In this document: one piece after another, positions 8,172 through 15,985 of the stretch
How the letters are laid out: each line of letters opens with the position of its first letter
Position numbering within the stretch: position 1 is the stretch's first letter
DNA from: a virus
Virus record (IMG/VR): IMGVR_UViG_3300037339_000070
Coordinates: 1-22,248 of that record
Reading direction: 5' to 3' (one strand)
Length of the DNA stretch: 22,248 bases
Program-made: the position numbers and the translations under genes
The notes under the pieces: generated by a model
What the model saw: only the letters and a program-made list of their open reading frames with translations
Told to the model about the DNA's origin: nothing
The model's database searches: none

Positions 8172-9029
8172 ATGTCATTTCTAGATAAAGTAAGCGAACA
8201 AAAGAAACGAACCGAAGAACAACTAGCTAGGGGAGGCGGAGTCAGGTCCTCAGCCAAGTTCTGGAGACCTGAGAATGGGGATAACAAGATTCGTGTTATG
8301 CCTCAGTGGAAAGATGGCTTAGATGGTGAGTTCTGGAGGGAAGTTGCACAGCATTGGAACGTCACGGACGACCAAAAGGGTCCCATTATCTGCCCAAAGG
8401 AAACCCCAGGTTTGGAGGGGGAATGTCCTATCTGCGAGTTGGTTAAAGTTCTACGAGCAGATAAATCCAATACAGAAGCACAAAGGGTAGCCAAAGAGAT
8501 TAGAGCTAAGAAGACATATCTTCTTAATGTTCTAGTAAAGAAGGACCCTGTGTACACTGCCAAGGACGTAGCTGAGTATACACAAAGCCGCCCTGATCAA
8601 GACTGTCCCTTTGACGTAGGGGACCCTAAGATTCAGATCTATGCTTGTCCTACTACAATCTTTGATCAAATCTTAGGTATTATCCATAACTCTGGTAAGA
8701 ACATAACTGAGCTGGCTACTGGTAGGGACCTATCTATCAAGAGAATTCCCCACAAGGACCCACGCAAGACTAGGTATGAGGTTTACCCAAGCCTAGAGGC
8801 TTCTGATGTTGGGTTTAGTGACTTGTCACTCCCAGCTTTGGACCAAGTTGGTTTTCAGCTTGAGTATGATGCTATGGTGGATCTTCTTAGTAAGAGCCAT
8901 GTAGCCGAGTTGGCTGGTACTATTTTTGGGTCTTCTCATTCTCTTCCTTCGGGAAAACAAGTGGAAAAGCCTAAAGTAGTTTCTTCCACTGACTTAGAAG
9001 AACAAATGCGACAAGAGCTTAACGCTTAA
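8172..9029 (+). CDS. T4 gp32-like single-stranded DNA-binding protein
   Basis: The 285-residue protein starts with a basic N-terminal arm (SEQKKRTEEQLARGGG), which in T4 gp32 mediates cooperative binding. The core opens with KFWRPENGDNKIRVMPQ. A zinc site H61, C74, C85, C88 follows, with spacings of 13, 11 and 3 that almost equal T4 gp32 (H64, C77, C87, C90: 13, 10, 3). The C-terminus (DLEEQMRQELNA) is moderately acidic, as expected for the partner-binding tail, though less so than in gp32. It coats single-stranded DNA at the fork and at recombination intermediates. The start follows the previous stop by one base and is preceded by AAAAGGTAAATAAC. Its neighbour RecA is probably a functional partner. 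Confidence 0.88.
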   Translation: MSFLDKVSEQKKRTEEQLARGGGVRSSAKFWRPENGDNKIRVMPQWKDGLDGEFWREVAQHWNVTDDQKGPIICPKETPGLEGECPICELVKVLRADKSNTEAQRVAKEIRAKKTYLLNVLVKKDPVYTAKDVAEYTQSRPDQDCPFDVGDPKIQIYACPTTIFDQILGIIHNSGKNITELATGRDLSIKRIPHKDPRKTRYEVYPSLEASDVGFSDLSLPALDQVGFQLEYDAMVDLLSKSHVAELAGTIFGSSHSLPSGKQVEKPKVVSSTDLEEQMRQELNA

Positions 9030-9046
9030 GTGGCATGAGGGGACAT

Positions 9047-9105
9047 GGGGAGGCCGTCATTTTGTCTTGGGGCTAAGACAGTTGGCGGTCTCCCCGTGTT
9101 GTTTT
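9047..9105 (+). terminator. Extended hairpin between SSB and recA genes, possible terminator or attenuator
   Basis: A left arm at 9047-9058 (GGGGAGGCCGTC) pairs with 9084-9095 (GGCGGTCTCCCC) over 12 positions, two of them G-U. Inside it a second perfect six-pair stem, TGTCTT (9063-9068) with AAGACA (9075-9080), closes a six-base loop. GTGTTGTTTT follows at 9096-9105. This has the shape of an intrinsic terminator with an imperfect T-tract, and it sits in the longest gap of the replication/recombination block. It directly precedes AGGAGG (9106-9111), so it could instead modulate recA expression by partial termination or by protecting the 5' end of a processed mRNA. The structure is seen directly; the function is inferred. 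Confidence 0.6.
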
Positions 9106-9116
9106 AGGAGGAAACT

Positions 9117-10115
9117 ATGGATAGAGACGATAAGTTAAAAGTACGAGCAGACTTGCTCAAGAAGCTTAATAAAGACCACGGCAAAGGCACCATAGGGGTG
9201 TACTCTGACATGCCTAGGTTGGACGTAGAGACTATTTCTTCTGGTTCCCTTGGGTTAGATGTAGCCTTGGGGGTTGGCGGTTGGGCTCGTGGCAGAATTG
9301 TAGAAACCTATGGGAAAAACGCGTCCGGGAAGACAACCTTAGCGTTGCACGCCATTGCCGAAGCTCAGAAGACGGGAGGGTTAGCTGCTTTCATAGATGC
9401 AGAACATGCCCTAGACCCTTCATACGCTGAGAACCTTGGAGTGGATATGGACGACTTAGTGTTGTCCCAACCAGATAACGGAGAACAAGCCCTCAATATT
9501 ACTAGAGAACTAATTGAATCTAATGCATTTGATATTATAGTAATAGACTCAGTTTCAGCTCTAACTCCTATAAAAGAGATTGAAGGGGAAGTTGGAGACT
9601 ATCATGTTGGTGCTCAGGCCCGTATGATGAGTCAGGCTCTTAGAAAGCTAGCTGGACCTGTGTCTAGCTCTAAGACAACTTTGGTTTTCATTAATCAAAC
9701 TCGTATGAATATTGGAGTAATGTTTGGCAATAAAGAGACAACTTCAGGTGGTCAGGCTTTGAAGTTTTATGCTACTCAAAGAGTAGAAATCTCTAAGATT
9801 GGATCTCTCAAAAAGGGAGACGTAATACTTGGTGGCCGTACTCGTTGTAAAGTTGTTAAGAACAAAGTAGCTCCTCCATTTAAGGAATGTGAGTTTGATA
9901 TTGTCTTTGGAAAAGGAATCAACAAACAAGGGGAAATACTAGATGCAGCTATTGCTCTAAACCTTATAGACAAAAATGGGTCGTGGTATACCTATGATGG
10001 GGAAAACATAGGCCAAGGGCGTGACGGGGCCTTAGAGTGGTTTCAGCAGAACACTGATAAGCTTTCCAAGATAGAACATGTGGTTAGACAACACTTTGGA
10101 TTAGATAAAGACTAA
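9117..10115 (+). CDS. recA: RecA recombinase
   Basis: The 332-residue protein is a bacterial-type RecA rather than a T4 UvsX. Walker A is GKNASGKTT (66-74), the catalytic Glu lies in AFIDAEHALD (E96), and Walker B is IIVIDSVSAL. Loop L1 (EIEGEVGDYHVGAQARMM) and loop L2 (FINQTRMNIGVMFGNKETTSGG) bind DNA. It forms filaments on single-stranded DNA and drives strand exchange for recombination-dependent replication and repair. A near-perfect AGGAGG five bases before the ATG is the strongest ribosome-binding site in the window and suggests high expression. The C-terminal domain is short with a modest acidic end. The gene follows the gp32-like SSB gene and precedes SbcD/SbcC, its probable end-processing partners. 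Confidence 0.96.
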   Translation: MDRDDKLKVRADLLKKLNKDHGKGTIGVYSDMPRLDVETISSGSLGLDVALGVGGWARGRIVETYGKNASGKTTLALHAIAEAQKTGGLAAFIDAEHALDPSYAENLGVDMDDLVLSQPDNGEQALNITRELIESNAFDIIVIDSVSALTPIKEIEGEVGDYHVGAQARMMSQALRKLAGPVSSSKTTLVFINQTRMNIGVMFGNKETTSGGQALKFYATQRVEISKIGSLKKGDVILGGRTRCKVVKNKVAPPFKECEFDIVFGKGINKQGEILDAAIALNLIDKNGSWYTYDGENIGQGRDGALEWFQQNTDKLSKIEHVVRQHFGLDKD

Positions 10116-10138
10116 TGTAATACTTATGGAGTAGACAA

Positions 10139-10306
10139 ATGCCATATTATCTGCAAACTCCCATTGGGGCAGTAGAGATTTCTGAAGATGAATATACACA
10201 TATAAAGCTAGATGAACTTATGGGGGACTATCATCCTTCAGAGTATTATCTTGAGTACTTTGAGGCTAAAATAGCTCCTAAGAGGAGGCTACCTAAAGGT
10301 GTCTAA
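10139..10306 (+). CDS. 55-residue unknown protein
   Basis: ATG 10139 opens a 55-codon frame that fills the space between recA and the sbcD-like gene. GGAG at 10128-10131 lies seven bases upstream, good spacing. The product (MPYYLQTPIGAVEISEDEY start) is rich in Tyr and Glu in its first 45 residues and ends in a basic KIAPKRRLPKGV tail. It has no recognisable motif. The end overlaps the next gene's GTG start by eight bases, typical of this operon. The Shine-Dalgarno site, the exact fit to the gap and the overlap argue that it is real. I cannot assign a function. Confidence 0.65.
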   Translation: MPYYLQTPIGAVEISEDEYTHIKLDELMGDYHPSEYYLEYFEAKIAPKRRLPKGV

Positions 10307-11399
10307 GCCATTAAAAGAGTTTCTAATCTTTAGTGACTTTCATGCACATAACTTCAACTATGCCGCTACTAGAGTTACCATCCCGGGTATGCGTGGTTTG
10401 TACAACTCTAGATTAGCGGATAGTGCTGAAGTTCTTGATGAAATGTTAGAATATGCAGTTAAGTCTAAAATAAAGACTGTTGTATTCTGTGGAGACTTGT
10501 TCCATAAACGGACTTCAGTTAATACTGATGTAAGACATGTAGTTGTAAATAGATTACATAAGTTTGTGGAAAAAGGTATACAGCTATATATGATACCAGG
10601 AAACCACGACATGGGGGATCGCAAGGGTTATGTACACAGTCTGGTGGGTCTTGGAGAGCTAAGTGATCATATTCATGTGTACGACAAACCAAGTATTACT
10701 ACTTTAAAGACAATATCTTTTGTGTTTGTTCCTTACACTGACAACCTTACAGAGGCTAGAGTCATGTTACAGAAGGCTGGAGACCTTGCAGACTTAAGTA
10801 ATACCCCATGTGTGCTATTTGCTCATTTAGGTATGCAGGGGGCTAAGGTTGGAAGTGACTATGTATTGGTTAACGACTCTGATGTGTCAGTTTCTGATGT
10901 TCCCAAGGAAAAGTTTGTTGCTTGTTTCTTCGGGCACTTTCACGAGCATCAACGTCTGTTCCTAAACGGATGGTATGTGGGTGCCACCCATCAGCATAAC
11001 TGGGGTGACTCAGGAGGTTCTAGGGGGTTTCTACATGCTAAGGTTTATTATCAAGATAAAGAGCCAAAGTTAGACTTTACGCAGATAAAGACAAACGCTC
11101 CTAGGTTTGTAGTTGGAAGAGAAGTTGAGCAAGTTCCTTGGAAGTCTAATGACTTTATTAAGATTATTACTGATTCTAAAGTATTCGACCTGGAGTCAGT
11201 TAAGAAGAAAATGGGAGTACAGAACTTAGAGATTGTGGTTGAAGATACTGATGCTGAAACTGAGTTTTCTTTAGATATCTCACAGTTAAGTCCTTCAGCC
11301 GTTTTAAACCAATGGGTAGATCAAAAACTACCTGAACACTTAACTAAAGAAGAAGTCCTTAACATTGGACAGGACATATTGAAAGAAGTAGGAATATGA
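10299..11399 (+). CDS. sbcD: SbcD/Mre11/T4 gp47-like nuclease subunit
   Basis: This 366-residue calcineurin-type phosphoesterase shows the Mre11 motifs in order: FSDFHAH (D13, H15), FCGDLFHKR (D66), IPGNHDMGD (N102, H103, D104), FAHLGMQG (H176) and FFGHFHEH (H213, H215). All metal ligands are present. With SbcC it should form the ATP-dependent nuclease complex that processes DNA ends and hairpins, as T4 gp46/47 does, to make single-stranded DNA for RecA. The start is GTG 10299 with AGAGGAGG at 10281-10288; no nearby ATG keeps the N-terminal motif. The ATGA overlap at 11396 couples it to the next gene, which separates it from its SbcC partner. Confidence 0.93.
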   Translation: MSKPLKEFLIFSDFHAHNFNYAATRVTIPGMRGLYNSRLADSAEVLDEMLEYAVKSKIKTVVFCGDLFHKRTSVNTDVRHVVVNRLHKFVEKGIQLYMIPGNHDMGDRKGYVHSLVGLGELSDHIHVYDKPSITTLKTISFVFVPYTDNLTEARVMLQKAGDLADLSNTPCVLFAHLGMQGAKVGSDYVLVNDSDVSVSDVPKEKFVACFFGHFHEHQRLFLNGWYVGATHQHNWGDSGGSRGFLHAKVYYQDKEPKLDFTQIKTNAPRFVVGREVEQVPWKSNDFIKIITDSKVFDLESVKKKMGVQNLEIVVEDTDAETEFSLDISQLSPSAVLNQWVDQKLPEHLTKEEVLNIGQDILKEVGI

Positions 11400-11791
11400 G
11401 TACAGATAGAATAAATGGTATTAGTTTGATTGTTAACAATAGTGGGCACATTGCTTTTAATGCTGACGTTTCTTTCAGCGTAGAGGAAAAGGAGAATATT
11501 AAGTCAGTGCATGTTTCTGACGTAATATACACTCTTATTCTATCTGCTCTCAAGGAGCAAGCATCTGGAGCACATCTTCTTCCTGGAGATTATCGTATGG
11601 TGCTTACGTCTTGTTTGTCTGCTATTGCTAAGCCAGAGGAGCAGGTAAGTGATGATTCAACGTTTACTGAACCAGTTGCTGAAACAGGGGATGCGTCAGA
11701 GGATGTTTCTGAGGAGACTTCTGAGACGGGAGGAGAGGCGGAAGAAGAGGGAACAGAGGAAGAGGAGGCCCCAATAGATGATTTTCACTAA
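11396..11791 (+). CDS. Small protein with long acidic tail between sbcD and sbcC
   Basis: This 131-residue protein is unfamiliar. Residues 1-~77 look like a compact folded domain. Residues ~78-131 are low-complexity and extremely acidic (runs such as EAEEEGTEEEE) and end in APIDDFH. An acidic disordered tail closing on a short hydrophobic/aromatic tip recalls the C-terminal tails of single-stranded DNA-binding proteins, which recruit replication and repair enzymes; this is analogy only. The gene overlaps sbcD at its start (ATGA) and sbcC at its end (14 bases), so it is expressed with both. A role as an accessory or regulator of the SbcCD complex, or as a DNA mimic, is possible but unproven. 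Confidence 0.8.
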   Translation: MSTDRINGISLIVNNSGHIAFNADVSFSVEEKENIKSVHVSDVIYTLILSALKEQASGAHLLPGDYRMVLTSCLSAIAKPEEQVSDDSTFTEPVAETGDASEDVSEETSETGGEAEEEGTEEEEAPIDDFH

Positions 11792-13697
11792 GCTCTTTAT
11801 TAAGAACTTTGGTTCCATAGGGGAAATGGACCTTCCCCTATCGGACCAAGGTCTTACTCTCATTGTAGGCAGGAACGAAGACGCTCCCAAAGCTGACTCA
11901 AATGGGGCTGGGAAAAGTCTACCACTAGATGCCTTTTCTTGGGCTCTATGGGGGGAGACAGTGCGCGGGTTTGCAACAGAAGAAATCATACATAGTAAAG
12001 TAGGAACTAACTGTAGGGTTGAAGTAAGCCTAGTTGACCTTGGGCATACATACACTGTATGTAGGCTAAGGGGCAACCGTTTAGATAAGAACTATAAACC
12101 CAATGATTTGATATTACTATGTGACGGAGAAGATGTTTCTGGGGCTTCTATAGCGGACACCCAAAGTATGATTGAAGAGCTTGTAGGGTTAGACTTTACA
12201 ACGTTCTGTGCAATGATGCCGGGAGCGGGAGTCAACGTAGCGTCTATGACAGACGCTCAGGTGAAGGGCCTGTTGGAGAAGCTTCTTCGTACGGAGACCT
12301 TAGGAAGGGCCTCAGAGGAGGCTAGAAGGAGGCATAGAGAAGCTTCTAACTCTGTTACGGTGAAGAGTACGGAGCGTAAAGACTTAGAGCTTGCTATAGA
12401 AGAAGTTGAAACTCGTATTATCGACCTGGAAGATAAAGAGTTAGAGTTTTCATCTAAGAGAGACCAAAAGCTACAAGAGCTAAATGAGCAGTTGGAAACT
12501 ATAGAACGTAAGAAGTTTTATCAGCAAAGTATTATTGACTCGTTGGATGAATACCTTCTCAAGAAGATTAATAAACAAACTGATATTGAAGAGGTAAATA
12601 TCAATATTAGTAATATTAAGATTAGACTTAATAATACTACAAAGCATCATGACGCTGAGCTTCTTTATTTGGAGAAGAAGGTAACAGTGGAACAAGCTGC
12701 TTTAAAGACTTCTTCTTCTAATCTTATGAAGATAAGAGCGCTAACTGGTGTATGCCCTTCTTGCTCCCAGTCCGTTGATGCCCCCCACAAAGCAACTTTG
12801 GAGGAGGCCGTACTGGAAGAACAAGTAGGACTTGAAGGACAAATAAGTATTATAAAAGATAGTATTACTACAACAAAGAAGTTAAAGTTAGAAGAAGAAA
12901 AGTATTACTTATCTCTTATAAACGAAAGTTCTGTTTTATTAGAAACATTAGAGAAAGACCTAGAATATATAGAACTGTTCCTCAATAAGGAAGATAGATC
13001 AAGGATTGAGCTATTGAACCTTGCGGAGCGGCAGAAACTATTGAATAATAACAAGATTGAACTCGAATCTAATATAAATCCTTATTCTAGTTTACTAAAC
13101 TCTGAGAGACAAGTATTACTCAGTAAGGTACACGTACAAGAAAAGCTAAATAAAGAGATAGATGAATATAAATCTAATGTTGATATATTATCTTTTTGGG
13201 TAGATAGTTTTTCACCCTCGGGCATTAGGAGTTTTATGCTTGAGCATATTACTCCTATCTTAAATCAATATGCAAAGCAATATGCAGACCTTATTACGGA
13301 CGGAGAGATGAGTATTACTTTCCATACAAAGGATGTTCTTAAAAGTGGTAAGGCTAAGGAAAAGTTTAATATACAAGTTTCTCAGAAACATGGTGGCAGT
13401 TCATATGCCTCCAACTCAGCAGGGGAGAGAGCTAGAGCTAACTTAGTTATTGCTTTAGCTTTAGGTGAGCTTGCAGCTCTTAGGGCTGACAAGACTATAT
13501 CCTTTCGCTTTCTTGATGAGCCTTTTGAGTCTATCGACGAGTCTGGTATAGAGGCTATAGTAGCCTTACTTAACCAACAAAGAGAGAAATATAATACTGT
13601 GTATGTTATTACGCACCAGGATTATCTTACTCAGTTGTTCCAAAACAAGTTGACTATTGTCAAAAAAGATGGATACAGTGTAATTGAGGAAAACTAA
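11778..13697 (+). CDS. sbcC: SbcC/Rad50/T4 gp46-like ATPase subunit
   Basis: The 639-residue SMC-like ATPase has an extended Walker A ending in SNGAGKS (~31-47), as in gp46 proteins. A long coiled coil (~180-320 and ~335-470) is broken by a zinc hook C326-P-S-C329 (GVCPSCSQ). The ABC signature is NSAGERARA (546-554) and Walker B is FRFLDEPFESID (D580, E581). It pairs with the SbcD-like nuclease to hold DNA ends and drive ATP-dependent resection that feeds RecA. At 639 residues it is far shorter than bacterial SbcC (~1000) but near T4 gp46 (~560), so the arms are short. The stop codon overlaps the next ATG (TAATG). Confidence 0.95.
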   Translation: MIFTKLFIKNFGSIGEMDLPLSDQGLTLIVGRNEDAPKADSNGAGKSLPLDAFSWALWGETVRGFATEEIIHSKVGTNCRVEVSLVDLGHTYTVCRLRGNRLDKNYKPNDLILLCDGEDVSGASIADTQSMIEELVGLDFTTFCAMMPGAGVNVASMTDAQVKGLLEKLLRTETLGRASEEARRRHREASNSVTVKSTERKDLELAIEEVETRIIDLEDKELEFSSKRDQKLQELNEQLETIERKKFYQQSIIDSLDEYLLKKINKQTDIEEVNINISNIKIRLNNTTKHHDAELLYLEKKVTVEQAALKTSSSNLMKIRALTGVCPSCSQSVDAPHKATLEEAVLEEQVGLEGQISIIKDSITTTKKLKLEEEKYYLSLINESSVLLETLEKDLEYIELFLNKEDRSRIELLNLAERQKLLNNNKIELESNINPYSSLLNSERQVLLSKVHVQEKLNKEIDEYKSNVDILSFWVDSFSPSGIRSFMLEHITPILNQYAKQYADLITDGEMSITFHTKDVLKSGKAKEKFNIQVSQKHGGSSYASNSAGERARANLVIALALGELAALRADKTISFRFLDEPFESIDESGIEAIVALLNQQREKYNTVYVITHQDYLTQLFQNKLTIVKKDGYSVIEEN

Positions 13698-14071
13698 TGG
13701 CTACTAAAACAGTTAAAGAGACCACAAAAGAGTTTATAATAATTGGTGACGCTATTCAAAAGTCATTACATTTACGTATTACTAGACATGATAATGAGAT
13801 TAATAAGTGTCTAACTACCGTTGCTGACCTTCTCCTTTCTAAAAGTAATGGAGATATCGAGCAGTTGGCTTCACAAGCTGCTGCAGGTATGCTGGCTCTA
13901 ACCTCTCAGAAGCATCTAACTTCCGACGCTTTGTTAATTAAGACGCAACTAGACCGAGCGTCATATCTTTCAGAGGAGAGATTAGACTTAACTTGTATCG
14001 CTAAAAACCTATTCTCTAGTGAATATTATAGAGTACTTTTAGATGAAGCCATAAGATATGGATTGGTTTAA
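13697..14071 (+). CDS. Hypothetical helical protein
   Basis: I do not recognise this 124-residue protein. It appears entirely alpha-helical, with many Leu and Ala residues (TTVADLLLSKS, QAAAGMLALTS), and it lacks cysteine pairs, P-loop or membrane spans. The start overlaps the sbcC stop as TAATG, and the end overlaps the upstream of two candidate starts of the next gene. It is the first of three small unknown genes between the recombination genes and the nucleotide kinase. Only its place in the operon suggests an early, non-structural role. Confidence 0.78.
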   Translation: MATKTVKETTKEFIIIGDAIQKSLHLRITRHDNEINKCLTTVADLLLSKSNGDIEQLASQAAAGMLALTSQKHLTSDALLIKTQLDRASYLSEERLDLTCIAKNLFSSEYYRVLLDEAIRYGLV

Positions 14072-14354
14072 GATGTCTAAAGCTACAGAAACAAAGCGTA
14101 TTAAGGACCTAGAAAAAGAGGTTTATAGGCTTTTGTCTAAAGTAGACAGCTATAATGAGGTCGTAACTGAGTTTAGTTCTAATATTGAACAAATACGTGA
14201 CCTAGAACTAGAGATAGTACACAAGCTCTCTTCTGTCCACAGTAAGCTAGAGTCTTTAATTTCTAACTATAGTGTCTTGGGTGTTATTTTATATTCTTCT
14301 TTTGTTATTCTAGCTACTCTTATTATATATAGCCTATTGGAAGGTTGTAAATAA
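14058..14354 (+). CDS. Coiled-coil protein with a C-terminal membrane anchor
   Basis: The protein has 98 residues from ATG 14058, or 93 from ATG 14073, which begins MSKATETK and avoids the overlap; the choice is uncertain because neither has a strong ribosome-binding site. Residues ~10-70 form a charged heptad-like helix (RIKDLEKEVYRLLSKVDSYNEV), and residues ~72-93 are a hydrophobic segment (LGVILYSSFVILATLIIYSLL) followed by EGCK. The architecture is tail-anchored: a cytoplasmic coiled coil held to the inner membrane. Such a protein could tether phage components to the membrane. It is too unlike classic holins (single C-terminal span, long soluble part) to call it one, and no lysis gene is near. 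Confidence 0.75.
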   Translation: MDWFKMSKATETKRIKDLEKEVYRLLSKVDSYNEVVTEFSSNIEQIRDLELEIVHKLSSVHSKLESLISNYSVLGVILYSSFVILATLIIYSLLEGCK

Positions 14355-14611
14355 TGTCCTACAATCCTGTATTTGAGTGTATGCAACGTAAGCAAGAACT
14401 CATAGATAATGAAAAGCCTATTAGAGAGCCAAGACTTATACCAAAGTCCTCGGCTGCGTTGCTAGTAAGCACAGATAAGGAAGACGGGCATTTGATCTTT
14501 AGGATTGTTTATCCAGAAGGCACAAAGGAAGATACGCCCCCTGTTGAGGCTGTTTCAAAGGCTCTTGCCTTTATTATAGACAGTACTTCATTGATTGTTG
14601 AGGAAGATTAA
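14354..14611 (+). CDS. Hypothetical small protein
   Basis: This is an unknown protein of 85 residues, joined to both neighbours by TAATG-type overlaps. The middle (SSAALLVSTDKEDGHLIFRIVYPEG) reads as beta strands, and the C-terminal part (VEAVSKALAFIIDSTSLIVEED) as a helix and strand with an acidic end. No cysteines form a zinc site and no catalytic motif is visible. The tight overlaps and codon use like its neighbours support a real gene, probably co-translated with the nucleotide kinase that follows. Confidence 0.75.
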   Translation: MSYNPVFECMQRKQELIDNEKPIREPRLIPKSSAALLVSTDKEDGHLIFRIVYPEGTKEDTPPVEAVSKALAFIIDSTSLIVEED

Positions 14612-15447
14612 TGCATATAGTTGGTATTACTGGACATGCCGGGGCGGGTAAGGATGAAGTAGCTGGTCGTTTAGCAGAAAAGTATGGGTACCTTCAAATA
14701 GCCCTAGCTGACCCTATTAAGCGTTTTGGCTTAAATGTATTTGGCTTTGATGTAATACAACTATGGGGACCTGCCAAGAATACCTTTGACCCATTATTTA
14801 ACGAATGTAATATTCGTTCTTCTGGTGTGTTATTCGAGCCAGGCTGTCAGCTAGGGTCAGTTAAAAGGGTGTGTGATATGGGATGGGGAGACGCCGCTGT
14901 GCGTCTCTCCTCATATGGTCCTAAATGGATAGAAGAGTTAGTTCCACTTGAAGATAGAGAAGAAGCTCTTAAAAAGCTATACTTTTGGTTTGCTTCATTG
15001 GGACATCATTATCCACAACTTAGCCCAAGAATCTGTCTACAACATTTGGGAACTGAGTGGGGTAGAAATGTTATCAATAAAGATATATGGATAAGTAAGT
15101 TTATAGATACCGCTCAGCATATTTTAGATGGATACCAATATAGTAGAGAAGTAGGTCTTACGGCGGGCAAAGAAGCTCAGTTGCCTAATGGTATTGTGGT
15201 TTCTGACGTGCGTTTTGCTAATGAAATAGAACATATTCGTAAAGTTGGTGGCAAAGTAATACGTGTAACAAGAGAGTCCGCTGATAAGAAAGCTAATAGT
15301 TTAGGCATTATGAAACATGCCTCTGAGGTCGAACAGGCTGAGTTTGCTGATAATATGTTTGATTGTATACTTAAAAATGATAAAACTATTAAAGATTTGT
15401 TTAGTTCAGTAGACATTGTAGCTGCTGCGTTTAAGGGGAATAAGTAA
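14611..15447 (+). CDS. Deoxynucleoside monophosphate kinase (T4 gp1-like)
   Basis: This 278-residue P-loop kinase has Walker A GITGHAGAGKDE (residues ~5-16), followed by IALADPIKR, a pattern of phage dNMP kinases. Further features are RICLQHLGTEWGRNVINKDIW in the middle and IVVSDVRFANEIEHIRKVGGKVIRV near residues 190-216, the conserved DVRF-NE motif of this family. It phosphorylates deoxynucleoside monophosphates to diphosphates for phage DNA synthesis and works with the dUTPase encoded upstream. At 278 residues it is a little longer than T4 gp1 (241), with an insertion around residues 40-110. Overlaps (TAATG) link it to both neighbours. Confidence 0.88.
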   Translation: MHIVGITGHAGAGKDEVAGRLAEKYGYLQIALADPIKRFGLNVFGFDVIQLWGPAKNTFDPLFNECNIRSSGVLFEPGCQLGSVKRVCDMGWGDAAVRLSSYGPKWIEELVPLEDREEALKKLYFWFASLGHHYPQLSPRICLQHLGTEWGRNVINKDIWISKFIDTAQHILDGYQYSREVGLTAGKEAQLPNGIVVSDVRFANEIEHIRKVGGKVIRVTRESADKKANSLGIMKHASEVEQAEFADNMFDCILKNDKTIKDLFSSVDIVAAAFKGNK

Positions 15448-15773
15448 TGGAAAAAGAGACATTAGAGGATGAAGAGGGACTATCAGATGAGCAGCTTGAG
15501 GCGTCTCATAGGGTGTACCTATCTGAAATTATGAGACAACTAACTGAGTCTGATAGATTTAATAGATTCTTTAAAGTTAACTATGAAGTTCAAGTACACC
15601 TTGATAAACAGAATAAGAGTTACGATATACGTTTAATTGAGCGTCCTCCAGAGTTAGCCGCTCAGGTTCTTAAGGATTTAGTTGTGGAGCACTCTAAGGA
15701 CCACTCACCCTCGGTAGTTTTACCTACAGCTGCTGATATTGCCGCCCTCAAGGGAGATGTAAATAAGAAATGA
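15447..15773 (+). CDS. Hypothetical acidic protein
   Basis: This is an unknown protein of 108 residues with an acidic N-terminus (EKETLEDEEGLSDEQLEA). A mixed segment in the middle has alternating charged and aliphatic residues (FKVNYEVQVHLDKQNKSYDIRLIERP) that reads as two beta strands. The last third is helical. I see no cysteines, membrane segment or known motif. It starts in the stop of the kinase gene (TAATG) and overlaps the next gene by four bases. Function is not inferable. Confidence 0.75.
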   Translation: MEKETLEDEEGLSDEQLEASHRVYLSEIMRQLTESDRFNRFFKVNYEVQVHLDKQNKSYDIRLIERPPELAAQVLKDLVVEHSKDHSPSVVLPTAADIAALKGDVNKK

Positions 15774-15985
15774 ATAATGAAGAGTTTTGTCAAATAGTAG
15801 AATGGGAAGGCTGGCTGTATGTATTGCTAGAGGTAGACTCCTCTGAGATAGAGGACGACGCAATTAGCGAAGCTTTGTCTGACGTTCAGACAGCTTTTAA
15901 ATACTTAAGAAGTATTGTCCCAGATATAGAGTTAGATATAGATGATGAGGATTCCGACTTAGAGTTGTTAGACTTTGGAGACTGA
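15770..15985 (+). CDS. Hypothetical very acidic small protein
   Basis: The product is a 71-residue protein with a net charge near -20. Its C-terminal half is dominated by Asp and Glu (PDIELDIDDEDSDLELLDFGD), and the N-terminal half looks like one helix-strand unit with two Trp residues (VEWEGWLYVLLEV). The start overlaps the previous gene (ATGA), and the end overlaps the TTG start of the endonuclease-like gene by 11 bases. Small, highly acidic phage proteins sometimes act as DNA mimics against host nucleases or nucleoid proteins; that is only a possibility here. Confidence 0.7.
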   Translation: MNNEEFCQIVEWEGWLYVLLEVDSSEIEDDAISEALSDVQTAFKYLRSIVPDIELDIDDEDSDLELLDFGD

